DNA of 64,000 bases from JAPPHA01 sp963662705 (GCA_963662705.2 OY759767.1:3100001-3164000), one strand, 5' to 3'. Shown: positions 53,511-63,326, counted from the stretch's first letter. The notes: generated by a model not told the origin, from the sequence alone. Numbers and translations are program-made.

Positions 53511-54200
53511 TCACTGCTGTCGGTGGCTCGCCTCCTGCCAGTCGCGGGCGACAGACGGCGCGTCAAGTCGCCGCTTCGCCTGTTCCCTGACATCGCGCCA
53601 GCGAAAACGAATCGAGTTCATGACGATTTCCCGGTCGAGTTCCTTGAACTCGTCAACAACCGGCGCGAAGCGGACCAGATCGGATTCACTGGAGGCAAAG
53701 GTTACGTAAATGTCTTCAACCGTAATCCAGTTGATGCACACGAGTCTCTGGTTAAACCGCCTCGTCGCCTCCATTCGAACCTGTCGATCCTTGTCGGGGT
53801 AGTCGGCGAGTCCCCGTTCGAGACCGGTTTCGAATAGCCACGTGGCCAGTGCGGCCGCTTCCGCATCGGTCATCCGGCCCGCCAGGCGGCACTGGCAAAC
53901 GACATGAAAAGTGAGATCGGCGAGGCAGGATCCGAACAACCGCGCGGCGGCACGCCTGATTTCCCGCGAAAAGACATCGTCTTCGAACAACACACGAAAC
54001 TGTGTTCCCATACGGGCCTTGAGGTACCCGAACAAGGCCGTCTGCGCGATGTAGGATGAACGCGTCTGAACGAACTCCTCGACCGAATTCACGGTCTTGA
54101 ACGGACTTCGGTCGAAACGAAGCGCCAAGAGCCGGACGATGCCCAGCAGCCATTTCCCGAGAAACTGGATGAACTCTTTGGCTTGATCGAGGATTCTCAT
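53511..54200 (-). CDS. Conserved hypothetical protein
   Basis: A 229-residue protein that I do not recognise. It begins MRILDQAKEFIQFLGKWLLG, an amphipathic or weakly hydrophobic helix that may associate with membrane. It continues with helical, soluble-looking sequence (TRSSYIAQTALFGYLKARMG, REIRRAAARLFGSCLADLTF) and ends basic (RDWQEASHRQQ). Codon use and GC content fit real coding sequence, and AGGA lies upstream of the ATG at 54200. It is divergent from the DUF4212/symporter pair and may be functionally tied to it. Confidence 0.7.
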   Translation of the reverse strand: MRILDQAKEFIQFLGKWLLGIVRLLALRFDRSPFKTVNSVEEFVQTRSSYIAQTALFGYLKARMGTQFRVLFEDDVFSREIRRAAARLFGSCLADLTFHVVCQCRLAGRMTDAEAAALATWLFETGLERGLADYPDKDRQVRMEATRRFNQRLVCINWITVEDIYVTFASSESDLVRFAPVVDEFKELDREIVMNSIRFRWRDVREQAKRRLDAPSVARDWQEASHRQQ

Positions 54201-54837
54201 GCGTTCCTGTATTCGAGCGGAATGGCCAGGTGTCAATTGGCCACCGTCATTCCGCCTGTTCGGGGAACGGCGGGATTCCGGCTCTTCGCAGGCGGGAAAG
54301 CAGTACCGTCCGCAATATGGTCGTGCGATCCGGCCGCTCAACGGGACAACACGCGCAGAATTGCCTAATATGTCATGGCCGGTCATTTCGCCTGGCGTCG
54401 TCGTCCCGGCGCTGTTTTCCCTCCTTGTGATTCGGTTGAACTGCTGGCCGGATGAGCGATCCCGGTCGCAACCGCCACGACTTGACTTTTTTTCGAGCGG
54501 AAACAAGGTATTCGCGCGTTCGGTTCCAGCCGTGACCGCGTGAGCCCAGAGAATTCGGCGGATTCCGCAGCCTTTCTCCGGCGCGGATCCGTGTCTTGTC
54601 GACCGCGAACCGCGCCATCCGTTCATCACCCGATCACGCCCCTTTGCGGCGTCGAGACACATTACTGACGCCCTTGGACGTGCGGAACCACCACATGATG
54701 GGTTGCGAACGGTCAGATGACCAATTTTAGGTTTACATTGCTTCACGAACATGTGTACACGCAGACGTGTGCGCAAATGCTTTGCGGGCCGACCGTTCGT
54801 ATATGCATTTGCGAAATTGAAGAACGGAGGGGACTTG
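54201..54837. other. Divergent promoter region of the symporter operon
   Basis: No gene was recognised. A perfect nine-base inverted repeat CGCAAATGC (54772-54780) and GCATTTGCG (54805-54813), separated by 24 bases, sits 25 bases upstream of the DUF4212 start. It could be an operator pair or a leader hairpin. Confidence 0.5.
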
Positions 54838-55101
54838 ATGTCCAAAAGCACACCCGAAGCCCGAGCCCAGCACTGGGCAAAAACAAGGAACCTCACGATC
54901 CTGGTTCTGGTCGTGTGGTTCATCTTTTCGTTTGTGGTCCACTGGTTTGCTAAGGGGCTTAACGGCGCCAGCTTTATCGGATTTCCACTAGGCTACTATT
55001 TCGCGGTGCAAGGTTCGCTGATCATCTTCGTCTTGCTGATCGTCTTCCAGAACTGGATGCAGGACAAGATTGACGACGAAGCCGGGCTGCAAAGCGAATA
55101 A
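54838..55101 (+). CDS. DUF4212 small membrane subunit of a sodium:solute symporter
   Basis: An 87-residue protein with two transmembrane helices (LTILVLVVWFIFSFVVHWFA and GYYFAVQGSLIIFVLLIVFQ). QHWAKTRNLTI and the end NWMQDKIDDEAGLQSE are DUF4212 features. Such proteins are always encoded in front of VC_2705-type symporters and are thought to be a small accessory subunit. The ATG at 54838 has GGAGGGG five bases upstream, an unusually strong site. The symporter gene follows after 15 bases. Confidence 0.92.
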   Translation: MSKSTPEARAQHWAKTRNLTILVLVVWFIFSFVVHWFAKGLNGASFIGFPLGYYFAVQGSLIIFVLLIVFQNWMQDKIDDEAGLQSE

Positions 55102-55116
55102 CAAGGGGAGAAGGAC

Positions 55117-56922
55117 ATGAAAGGCAATTTCATCGATAACCTGCCCAAGATCTACGGACTGTATACGGGCGGCTTTATCGTTTTTATTCTCCTTATGGCC
55201 TTGCTGGAGCAGCTTGGCATGGGAGCCGACACGATCGGCATCTTGTTCGTTGCGTTCACGATCGTGATCTACGCCACGATCGGCTACCTCTCGAGAACGA
55301 TGCAGGTCGACGCCTACTACGTGGCCGGACGGGAAGTTCCGCCCGTGTTCAACGGTATGGCGACAGCCGCCGACTGGATGTCGGGCGCGTCATTTGTCGC
55401 GCTTGCAGGCGGTGTCTACTTTGGTGGACATGGCTACCTCGCGTTTGTCGTCGGGTGGACCGGCGGTTACGTCCTGGTCAACTCGTTGATGGCCCCGTAT
55501 CTCCGGAAGTTCGGATGCTACACGGTGCCCGACTTCATCGGAACCAGGTACGGTGGAAACATGGCGCGGTTCATCGCCGTCGTCATCCTCGTGGTGGCCT
55601 CGTTCACTTATGTGACGGCGCAGATCAACGCATCGGGAACGATCGCTGCGCGTGCGCTGCAAGTGCCGTTTGGTGTCGGCGTCTGGTTCGGCCTGGCCGG
55701 TATCCTGATGTGCTCGATGCTCGGCGGCATGCGCGCGGTCACCTGGACCCAGGTCGCCCAGTACATCGTGCTGATCATTGCGTATCTCGTTCCGGTCATC
55801 TGGATGTCCAACGTGCAAGGGTTCGGGATCATCCCGCACTTCTCCTACGGCGACGCCGTCCAGAGAATCGCTGAACTCGAAGTTAACCTTGGCGTGGGAA
55901 CCGCCGCGACCGAGAGCTTTGCCGGTCGTCGCGTGTTGACGACCCTGCATAATGCTCCCGGGGGCGCGATGGCGAGCTGGCTGTTCGTGACCCTGGCATT
56001 CTGCATGATGGCGGGCACGGCATCTCTTCCGCACATTCTGATGCGTTACTTCACGACGCCATCGGTTCGTGCGGCGCGTGTGTCTGTCGGCTGGTCGCTG
56101 TTCTTCATCTTCCTGCTGTATTTCACGGCGCCCGCGCTCGCGACACTGACGAAGCTGCAGCTTCTGGATCCGGATCTCGCGACGTCGGTCATCGGCAAGA
56201 GCTTCGAAGAAGTGCAGAACCTGACCTGGATTCAGAAATGGACCAATGTCGGAATGCTGGCGGTGTCGGACTCGAACGCAGACGGAATCCTGCAGATCAA
56301 CGAGTTCTTCATGCGTCCGGATATCGTCGTTCTGGCAACTCCCGAAATTGCCGGCCTGCCGGCCGTGATTTCGGGCCTCGTTGCTGCAGGCGGCCTCGCG
56401 GCTGCAATGTCGACCGCGGACGGGCTGCTGCTGGCAATCGCCAACGCGCTGTCCCACGACCTGTACTACAGCATCATCGACCCAAAGGCGGATACGCGAC
56501 AGCGTCTTCTCGTCGCACGGGCTCTGCTGATCGTGATCGGGGTCCTCGCGGCTCTCGTCGCGACCCTGCAGCTGACAGGAATCCTGGGAGCCGTTGCCTG
56601 GGCCTTCTGCTTTGCGTGTTCCGGGTTGTTCTTCCCGTTGGTCCTTGGCGTGTGGTGGAAACGCGCCAACAGGGCCGGAGCCATCGCGGGCATGGTGGCC
56701 GGGTTCCTTGCGGGTTCCTGGTACCTGTACCACGTTTACACCGGCGGGACGCCAATTCTTGGCCTCAATCACTTGAGGTTCGGAATCATCGGCATGCCCG
56801 TCAGTCTTGTGGCGATGGTCGTTGTCAGCCTGGCGACGGAAGAGCCGGATGAAGAAACCCAGCGGATGGTAGACGCTACGCGTGACCCGTCAGGGCGCGC
56901 CGTTCTCGCCAGAGAGCACTAG
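55117..56922 (+). CDS. Sodium:solute symporter, VC_2705 (ActP-like) subfamily
   Basis: SSS-family transporter of 601 residues with about 13 transmembrane helices. It includes YYVAGREVPPVFNGMATAAD, MSGASFVALAGGVYFGGHGY and NASGTIAARALQVPFGVGVW, the sodium-binding core, as well as GTASLPHILMRYFTTPSVRA. Relatives (ActP) take up acetate and other short carboxylates with sodium; the VC_2705 branch carries an extra loop (residues ~240-290 here) and pairs with DUF4212. GGGGAGAAGGA precedes the ATG. It is terminated by a strong hairpin at 56947-56987. Confidence 0.93.
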   Translation: MKGNFIDNLPKIYGLYTGGFIVFILLMALLEQLGMGADTIGILFVAFTIVIYATIGYLSRTMQVDAYYVAGREVPPVFNGMATAADWMSGASFVALAGGVYFGGHGYLAFVVGWTGGYVLVNSLMAPYLRKFGCYTVPDFIGTRYGGNMARFIAVVILVVASFTYVTAQINASGTIAARALQVPFGVGVWFGLAGILMCSMLGGMRAVTWTQVAQYIVLIIAYLVPVIWMSNVQGFGIIPHFSYGDAVQRIAELEVNLGVGTAATESFAGRRVLTTLHNAPGGAMASWLFVTLAFCMMAGTASLPHILMRYFTTPSVRAARVSVGWSLFFIFLLYFTAPALATLTKLQLLDPDLATSVIGKSFEEVQNLTWIQKWTNVGMLAVSDSNADGILQINEFFMRPDIVVLATPEIAGLPAVISGLVAAGGLAAAMSTADGLLLAIANALSHDLYYSIIDPKADTRQRLLVARALLIVIGVLAALVATLQLTGILGAVAWAFCFACSGLFFPLVLGVWWKRANRAGAIAGMVAGFLAGSWYLYHVYTGGTPILGLNHLRFGIIGMPVSLVAMVVVSLATEEPDEETQRMVDATRDPSGRAVLAREH

Positions 56923-56946
56923 CACCCCAGGGATTCCAAGACCTCA

Positions 56947-56987
56947 AGGGGGCGGGAAAGCGATTTTCTGCCCCCTGTTTTATTTTT
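56947..56987 (+). terminator. Rho-independent terminator of the symporter operon
   Basis: AGGGGGC at 56947-56953 pairs with GCCCCCT at 56970-56976, with further pairing of GAAA and TTTC inside, followed by GTTTTATTTTT. It lies 25 bases after the symporter stop. Confidence 0.9.
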
Positions 56988-57010
56988 GACCTTCGAAGGA
57001 AACGCTTTTC

Positions 57011-57376
57011 GTGAACCTGCCGAGTTCGATCGCCCATCTTCCGATTGAAGTCGTCATTCTCGACTACATACTCGGCATGATCATGTGGACACTGATCGGC
57101 CGGGCCGCGATGAATATCTTCTTGCCGATCGACAGCCCGTTCTTTTTCATGCGGGCGTTCGTAATGCTGACCGACCCGATCCTGAGGGTGTTCCGGCCGA
57201 TTACGCCGGGGTTTCTGATACCTGCTGTCGTACCGCTGTTCGTGGCGTGGTTTTTCTACATGATCCGATTCTATCTCATTCCCTGGTTACTGGGGTATTC
57301 CGTCATGGGCATGCTGTCCTTTCCGCTCGAAGGTGAAATCGCCGCGGGTCTTTACCAGCTGTTTGGCCCGGGCTGA
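57011..57376 (+). CDS. YggT-like integral membrane protein
   Basis: A 121-residue protein beginning at a GTG (57011), with AAGGA about eleven bases upstream. Three hydrophobic segments are predicted (VVILDYILGMIMWTLIGRAA, FFFMRAFVMLTDPILRVFRP, AVVPLFVAWFFYMIRFYLIP). The TDPILRVFRPITPG motif resembles the YggT family, whose role (membrane organisation or osmotic balance) is poorly known. It follows the symporter terminator, so it probably has its own promoter. Function not established. Confidence 0.6.
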   Translation: MNLPSSIAHLPIEVVILDYILGMIMWTLIGRAAMNIFLPIDSPFFFMRAFVMLTDPILRVFRPITPGFLIPAVVPLFVAWFFYMIRFYLIPWLLGYSVMGMLSFPLEGEIAAGLYQLFGPG

Positions 57377-57616
57377 GCGCAGATTTCCGCGCATCAGGTC
57401 CGGCAATCCTTCACCGGGACGTACCGGATCCGCGCCGGCGCCCTGCCCCCGCGGGTTCGTTGCTCCGGAGATGCGTGATGGCACCCGGTGAAAACCGGGG
57501 CCTGACCTGGATTGGCCCCTGGTTCAGGTTTTGCCCCGTCGAGGAGTGACAGGCTTCGGCGTGTCGCGTAGCAAGCCGTACCGGCGTCGTGTCGAGCACT
57601 GCCGCCGCTCGTGGCA

Positions 57617-57900
57617 CGATCGTTTTTTGGGGAATCCGTTTTCCTGCAGAGTATGATTCAACCGCTCCCGGTGCATGCCGCACAGTTTTCATACGGGAGC
57701 AGAACCAGGACAGCAAAGAGCAGGAGGACCCGGATCGTCCCCAGCGAGCAAGACCGGGAGCGTCTCGAGAGGATCAGGACCAATCCCCATTCGATCCTCA
57801 AGCATGTGCAGGGGGCGACCATCATCCTTCACCAAGTCCCGGACGGGGAACGTCTCGACCCATTCTGCCTGTGCAACGGACTCACCGGCTTCGATCTCCC
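57617..57900 (+). pseudogene. Remnant of an IS630-type element, left end
   Basis: Begins ATCGTTTTTTGGGGAATCCG followed by ATGATTCAACCGCTCCCGG. This closely matches the reverse strand of the right end of the IS630 copy at 59.2-60.4 kb. The encoded AKSRRTRIVPSEQDRERLER and ATIILH match the N-terminus of that transposase, then similarity stops. Only about 90 codons remain, in a frame broken by substitutions. Confidence 0.7.
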
Positions 57901-58138
57901 GAGCGCGGTGAAGCCGGTTACGATAATCGACAGCATCGAGAATCGTGATCGTCTTCGCCTGCTCCGTGTCTATCCCGCCATCTTCCTCGCGCGGAATCGT
58001 TCGTTACCGATTTCAAACACAAGCCTCCGGCAAGAAAGGACGAGATCCACAAAAAGAAACTTGCCCCGGTCACCACGGAGTCGACGCCGCATATCCGGTC
58101 GCGCAGCCGGCACCGGCGTCAATCCGCGCGCGACCCGG

Positions 58139-59098
58139 TCATCCGCAAATCCCGTTGTCGGCGAGGAATCCACTGAACAGGGCAAAGCACTGTTCCGGTT
58201 CCTCGAGCTGCAGGAGATGACTGGTATCGGGCACGACGGCGTAATCAATGCCGAATGTCTCGCAGAACAGCTTGCAACAAGCCGCGGTGTTCGACGCGTC
58301 CTCGGGCTCGGGGTCTGAGCCGACGATCAGGAGCGGCCGAACCGGCGGCTCGGGCTTTCGCCAGATCGGCAGCTCAGCGACCTCGGTATAGAGACCGGCT
58401 TCGACCGGGCCGGGGCAGCAGAGCCGCCAGTCTCCGTATGCGGGATCGAAGCGCAGCACTGAGCGCGCGTTGAGTTCGGCCACTCCCTTCCGCAGGCGCC
58501 GGAACCGATTCAGGTAACGGTATACGTCGGCCAGTTCGCCGGGGTTTCGGAACCGGTTCTGGCGGCTCCAGGCGGCGTCACGCAGCACCTCTCCACCGGT
58601 CATCAGGGGCCCCCGTAGCGGGTCGCCTTCCGGCGGAACCACCGGCGGGTCGAACAGCACCAGAGCATCCCAGTGCCAGACGCCATCGACGATCGCGAGC
58701 AGAGCCGCGATCGCGGACATCGAATGAAAAACGCCGATCGTGGTCTTTTCGCCCCATTCCGCCGCGACCGCGCCATGGACCTCAACGTTGTCACGCGCGA
58801 AGCGGTAATAGTTGTGCGGCTCGGACGCATGGAACGGATTTCGCCCGCAGTTGCGAATATCGAAGAGGGCGACGTCGAAACTCTCGAGCATCAACCGCCA
58901 GAACGGGAAGTAGGAATCACTCGCGAAACCGTTTCCGTGGCTCAGCACGACGCGTGGTCTGGACGGGTTGCCGTGACGCACGACCCGTATCGGCGCGCCG
59001 TCGTCCATCGTGAGTCCGAGGGTTTCGGTGGGTTCGGGCAGGACGAACCCAACCGTTTCCGTCCGCGCCTCAGCTTCGGAACGCGACTGACCGGTCAC
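58139..59098 (-). CDS. Alpha/beta hydrolase
   Basis: A 319-residue hydrolase-fold protein. The oxyanion region is VVLSHGNGFASDSYF and the nucleophile elbow is GVFHSMSAIAAL, with His-Ser-Met-Ser-Ala instead of the usual GHSMGG. The acidic residue is likely in IVGSDPEPED and the catalytic His in VPDTSHLLQLEEPE. Sequence GDWRLCCPGPVEAGLYTEVA lies in the cap region. It starts at a GTG. Both flanks carry IS630-type ends, so it sits in a transposon-rich pocket. Substrate unknown. Confidence 0.78.
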   Translation of the reverse strand: MTGQSRSEAEARTETVGFVLPEPTETLGLTMDDGAPIRVVRHGNPSRPRVVLSHGNGFASDSYFPFWRLMLESFDVALFDIRNCGRNPFHASEPHNYYRFARDNVEVHGAVAAEWGEKTTIGVFHSMSAIAALLAIVDGVWHWDALVLFDPPVVPPEGDPLRGPLMTGGEVLRDAAWSRQNRFRNPGELADVYRYLNRFRRLRKGVAELNARSVLRFDPAYGDWRLCCPGPVEAGLYTEVAELPIWRKPEPPVRPLLIVGSDPEPEDASNTAACCKLFCETFGIDYAVVPDTSHLLQLEEPEQCFALFSGFLADNGICG

Positions 59099-59149
59099 CT
59101 GCCGACGACTCCCGCAACAGCGGTCCCGGCAATACGCCCTCGGATCATC

Positions 59150-60425
59150 GAAGAACTCCCAAAAAAGACAAAGTGGTCCTATGGATACGCCACGGAAAGA
59201 AAGCCCGCTCCCAATTGTTTTGATTCTCTTTCACGATGCCGATTCCTGCAGCTTCTGGTGGTCCTTCTTCCACGCCTCCACGAGGTTTTCGGGCTCCTTG
59301 CTCCAGCGGAAAGGGCTGGCATCATCGGCCTCGTGATGCTCGAAGTAACCCTCGACCGCCGCGATGCACTCGTCGAGCGAATTGAAAATCGCATGCTTGA
59401 GCTTCTGCCTCAAGAGCTTCGAGAAGAAGCCCTCGACCGCATTCACCCACGAGGCCGAGGTCGGAGTGAAGTGGAATGTCCGGTTGGCGTGGTCCTTCAG
59501 CCATTGGTTGACCTCGGCCGACTTGTGAGAGAGGAGATGTTGTCGAGGATGACATGAACCTCTGGGTTCCGGTCTCGATCCCCTCGGAGACAAGCTCGAG
59601 GAAGGCGAGGAATTCCTCCGAGCGGTGACGCGCGGCCATCTGGCCGTTGACCGTGCCGGTGGCCACATCGAGGGCCGCCATCAGGCAGGTGGTGCCGTTG
59701 CGCTTGTCGTCGCGGGTGCGGGTCTCGGGATGGCCGGGCTTCATCGGCAGGGGCGCCTGCGTCCGTCCCAGCGCCTGGATCTGCGTCTTCTCGTCCACCG
59801 AGATGACCACGGCGTGGTCGTGCGGGTTGATCAGAGGCCGACGACGTCGCAGACCTTCAACGCGAACCTCGGATCTCGGGAGACCTTGAATGTCCTGACC
59901 CTGTGGGGCTTGAGGCCATGGCTCTTCAGGATGCCGAACACCCTCGAGACGGCGATCTCCACCTTCGTCGCCAGCGCCCGCAGCGTCCAGTGACCGGCAT
60001 GCTCCGGCAGCGGCGACATCGCAAGCGCGATCAGTTCACTGACCTTGTTCTCGGATAGGGGCTTGCGGTGCCGTCTCCGGGGCATGTCGTACAGCAGGCC
60101 GTCAACACCCTCGGCAAGGAAGCGGTCCCACCAGCGCCAGACCGTCGGCTTCGACATGCCGGTGGCCCTGATCGTCCGTGACAGGGTGAGGCCGTCGCCG
60201 AGGTGGAGGATGATGGTTGCCCTCAGGACATACCTGGGGATTGAAAGGGGATCGGTCCTGATCTTCTCGAGATGCACCCGGTCTTCCTCGCTGAGGACGA
60301 TCCGGGGTCTCCTGCTCTTTGCCATCCTGGTTCTGCTCTCTTTTCGAAAACCTTGCGGCTTTCGCCGGGAGCGGTTGAATCATAACCCGCAGGAAAACGG
60401 AATTCCCAAAAAACGATCATGCCGC
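59150..60425 (-). mobile_element. Degraded IS630-type insertion sequence
   Basis: The right end reads GGAATTCCCAAAAAACGATC (60399-60418) and corresponds to the left end of the remnant at 57617. The left end is unclear. CCCAAAAAAGAC near 59156-59167 has the same orientation rather than an inverted one, so it may belong to the other copy or be rearranged. The element contains the frameshifted transposase gene. Boundaries are approximate. Confidence 0.5.
59231..60325 (-). pseudogene. IS630-family transposase, frameshifted
   Basis: Three frames make up one DDE transposase. The N-terminal piece (59831-60325, 164 residues) is a helix-turn-helix domain with MAKSRRPRIVLSEEDRVHLE and TIRATGMSKPTVWRWWDRF, ending KVCDVVGL at a stop. 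The next frame gives VVISVDEKTQIQALGRTQAP (first Asp). After further shifts near 59565 come VHVILDNISS (second Asp) and ASWVNAVEGFFSKLLRQKLK (Glu). The frames differ by small insertions or deletions at 59829 and 59533-59568. One shift between the halves could be programmed, but the later ones inactivate the protein. Confidence 0.8.
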
Positions 60426-60584
60426 TGGATGGCGTTCGCTAAGTCCTGTTGACAAGGCGGGTGGCGTATTGGATTCTCGCACGTGGTCCCTGTTCGTCAT
60501 TGCCCAGGAACCCGGGGAGCGGGCTGCCATCACATTGACAAATATGAATTTTCACATAATTTTTTTCATGAAGTGGGGGCGGTC

Positions 60585-62165
60585 TTGACGGCTAGGGATT
60601 TCGATATCGTGATCGCCGGCGGCGGGCACAATGGCCTCGCTTGCGGGGCGTGGCTCGCAAGGAGCGGTCTCAAGGTCTGCGTCGTCGAACGCAATCCCTG
60701 GATCGGAGGCGGTTGCGTGACGCGCGAGGTGACCCTGCCGGGGTTCAAGCACGATCTCTTCGGTTCTTCCCACGTCTGGATCCATGCGAACCCGGACTTC
60801 CAGGAACTGCTGCCCGATCTCGAGGAACACGGGCTCGAGTACATCTGGGAAGACAACCATATCACCGGACACCCGAACCGCGACGGGAATGGAATCGTCG
60901 TCTACAAGGACGTCGACAGGACGTGCGAAAGCATTGCGGTGTACTCGCCGAAGGATGCGGTGCGCTACAGGGAGATTCATGACGGCTGGCACGAGATCCG
61001 TGACGGATTCGTCAAGGCCATGTTTTCGCCGCCGTCGAAACCGGGTGTCATGCCCTCGATTCTCCAGAACAACTACGAGGGCCTCCTGAAGCTCAGGGAA
61101 TTCAACCTGTCCTCACGGCAGTTCGTTTTGCAGAACTTCGAGAATGACACGGTCCGCGCCTTCATACTGGGCTGGGCGCTTGCGCCACAGATCTTTCCGG
61201 ACACTGAATGTACGGGGCAGTCGTTCTATATCCTGATCCCGGGTATCCACACCTACGGTGCAGCGATTCCAAAGGGCGGTTCGATGATGCTGCCCGTCGC
61301 GCTGGCGCGCTACATCGAGGCGAAAGGCGGCGTCGTCATGACCGAGTCTCCCGTCAGCCGCTTCGTTCTCGACAGTGACGGCAGCTGTGTCGGCGTCCGG
61401 CTGGAAAGCGGCGACGTCGTCACTGCCGGCAAGGCCGTGGTCACCAGCCTCGGCCTCAAGGTTTCCTTCCTCGACTGCATGGACCCGGACGACCTGCAAC
61501 CGGATTTCGTCAAGGCATGCAGGAACTTCTCCTATGGTTCCGTGTCGATCGCACGCGTACATTACGCGCTCGACGAGTTACCGGTTTACAGGAACGGTGA
61601 AGACATGAACGCCTGCGCATTCCACCGGATCTTCGGGACCATGCACGACATCGACGTCCAGTATGGCGAGATTCTGATGGGGAAGGCCCCTTCCAACCCG
61701 TTCCTGTGGTCGGCTGGCTGGACCAGGCTGGACCCCAGCCGTGCACCGGACGGCAAGCATACGTTGATTCTTGATACATTCGTGCCGGCACGCCTCGCCA
61801 ACGGGGTGGACTGGAACGACTACATCGAAGAATACGTCGAGGATGTCCTGTTGAAAGTACTGCGCCGCCACACCGTGAACATGGGCCCGGAAAACCTGCT
61901 CGGCGCATATTACGAGACCAGCGTCAGCCTCGAAGAAGCCAATCCCGCCTTCGTGTCAGGAAGTACGACCGGAGGTGAACGCCTCCTGTCCCAGATGGGT
62001 TACATGCGCCCGCTGCCAGGATACTCGCAATACAAGTCCCCGATCCCCAATCTCTATATGACCGGACCGAGCTGCCACCCCGGCGGAGGCATTACCGCGA
62101 TGGGAACGATTACCGCCAACGTGATGCTGCGAAATTTCGGCATGCCGCATCGTCCAATCCATTGA
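60585..62165 (+). CDS. NAD(P)/FAD-dependent oxidoreductase, phytoene-desaturase-like
   Basis: A 526-residue flavoprotein. The FAD-binding motif is FDIVIAGGGHNGLACGAWLA, followed by VVERNPWIGGGCVTREVTLP and the C-terminal LYMTGPSCHPGGGITAMGT, as in the phytoene desaturase/amine oxidase superfamily. YNNYEG-like and GAAIPKGGSMMLPVALARYI stretches match bacterial homologues of unknown substrate. A true carotenoid role is unlikely without other crt genes. The start is uncertain; a TTG at 60585 or GTG at 60573 fit the family, and no ATG exists near. It opens an operon with a nitrilase-like gene. Confidence 0.82.
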   Translation: MTARDFDIVIAGGGHNGLACGAWLARSGLKVCVVERNPWIGGGCVTREVTLPGFKHDLFGSSHVWIHANPDFQELLPDLEEHGLEYIWEDNHITGHPNRDGNGIVVYKDVDRTCESIAVYSPKDAVRYREIHDGWHEIRDGFVKAMFSPPSKPGVMPSILQNNYEGLLKLREFNLSSRQFVLQNFENDTVRAFILGWALAPQIFPDTECTGQSFYILIPGIHTYGAAIPKGGSMMLPVALARYIEAKGGVVMTESPVSRFVLDSDGSCVGVRLESGDVVTAGKAVVTSLGLKVSFLDCMDPDDLQPDFVKACRNFSYGSVSIARVHYALDELPVYRNGEDMNACAFHRIFGTMHDIDVQYGEILMGKAPSNPFLWSAGWTRLDPSRAPDGKHTLILDTFVPARLANGVDWNDYIEEYVEDVLLKVLRRHTVNMGPENLLGAYYETSVSLEEANPAFVSGSTTGGERLLSQMGYMRPLPGYSQYKSPIPNLYMTGPSCHPGGGITAMGTITANVMLRNFGMPHRPIH

Positions 62166-62173
62166 GGCCATCC

Positions 62174-63322
62174 ATGCGTACACCGATTGAAAAATACACC
62201 GCCCTCATCATGCAGCCCCACGTGGAAGTGGCGACCGACCGAGACGGAATCCGCCGCAACCTGGACCGGGCTCTCGACATGGTTGATTTCGGGGTCGGGT
62301 ACTACTGGGAAGTGCCGGTCCGGCTCGCCGTGTTTCCCGAGTATTTCCTGCAGGGCGTGACCACGCCGGGGAAGGGCGAACACGGCCTCGAGGAATTCAT
62401 GAAGAAGGCGATCACATTCGACGATGACGAGATCCTGGCGCTTGTCGAGAAGTGCCGGGAACACTCCATGTACATCGCCGCAGGTGGCGTCGTCGAGGAG
62501 GTCGGAGCGTTTCCGGGTCGCTGGTTCAACACCGCCTTCATCCTCGGCCCTGGCGGCGTGGAACTGATTTACCGGAAGTACCATATTCCAGCCTCGATCG
62601 GACTCGGGACGTCACCCCACGACATGTGGGACGAATACGGTGCGGCCGTCGGCACCGATATCAAGGACCTGTTTCCCGTGCTCGACACGCCCATCGGCAA
62701 GCTCGGGTGCATGACCTGCCACGACGGGGCGACTCCGGAGGTCAGCCGCGCGCTCGGATTCAATGGCGTCGAGGTCATCTGCCACCCCGTCGCCCTGCAA
62801 GAAGTCGAGGGAGTCAGCGCGCCCTGGGACTTCTGGATGTTCTCGCGGCGCACGCGCGCCCATGACAACATGGCCTATCTTCTCGGATCGAACTGGGGAA
62901 CGGTGGACTACCGGTTCTATCCCAAGGCTTTCTGCGCCGGGAATTCGTTCGCGATCGACTTCACCGGCATGGTCATGCGTCACGCGTCGTATCCGGAAGA
63001 GCAGGTCCTCGCTGCCGTCATCGACATCGAGGCGCTCAGGGAGCATCGCACCCGCATCAACCATAACATGTGGGTGGACGTGCGCACGGAAGCCTTCCGC
63101 CAGATCTACGAGAATCCGATTTATCCGCCAAACCTGTTCCCTTCGGGAAACCCGCCGAGAAACCTTGCCCACAAGATGACCGGCGCTTACACCTCGATGG
63201 ATCTCATGTACGAACGAGGCCAGTTCGTCATGCCATTCGACAAGGACGGCATGAAACACTCGGAACTGCTGCAGGCAAGGATCCGCACGGCACAGAAGCA
63301 CGGCGCACTACGAAAGGATTAG
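62174..63322 (+). CDS. Carbon-nitrogen hydrolase (nitrilase superfamily, amidase-like)
   Basis: A 382-residue nitrilase-superfamily enzyme. The catalytic triad is present: Glu in LAVFPEYFLQG, Lys in ELIYRKYHIPAS and Cys in LGCMTCHDGATPEVSRAL. SRRTRAHDNMAYLLGSNWGT is also typical. The fold hydrolyses amide or nitrile bonds through a thioester. The protein is longer than single-domain amidases and most like formamidase/N-carbamoyl branches. It starts nine bases after the upstream stop, so it is coupled to the flavoprotein, suggesting that the two act on one nitrogen compound. Confidence 0.85.
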   Translation: MRTPIEKYTALIMQPHVEVATDRDGIRRNLDRALDMVDFGVGYYWEVPVRLAVFPEYFLQGVTTPGKGEHGLEEFMKKAITFDDDEILALVEKCREHSMYIAAGGVVEEVGAFPGRWFNTAFILGPGGVELIYRKYHIPASIGLGTSPHDMWDEYGAAVGTDIKDLFPVLDTPIGKLGCMTCHDGATPEVSRALGFNGVEVICHPVALQEVEGVSAPWDFWMFSRRTRAHDNMAYLLGSNWGTVDYRFYPKAFCAGNSFAIDFTGMVMRHASYPEEQVLAAVIDIEALREHRTRINHNMWVDVRTEAFRQIYENPIYPPNLFPSGNPPRNLAHKMTGAYTSMDLMYERGQFVMPFDKDGMKHSELLQARIRTAQKHGALRKD

Positions 63323-63326
63323 GGCC

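Noticed and set aside
55390..56772. 460-codon minus-strand frame
   Set aside because: Antisense to the sodium:solute symporter; composition is charged and repetitive with no domain.
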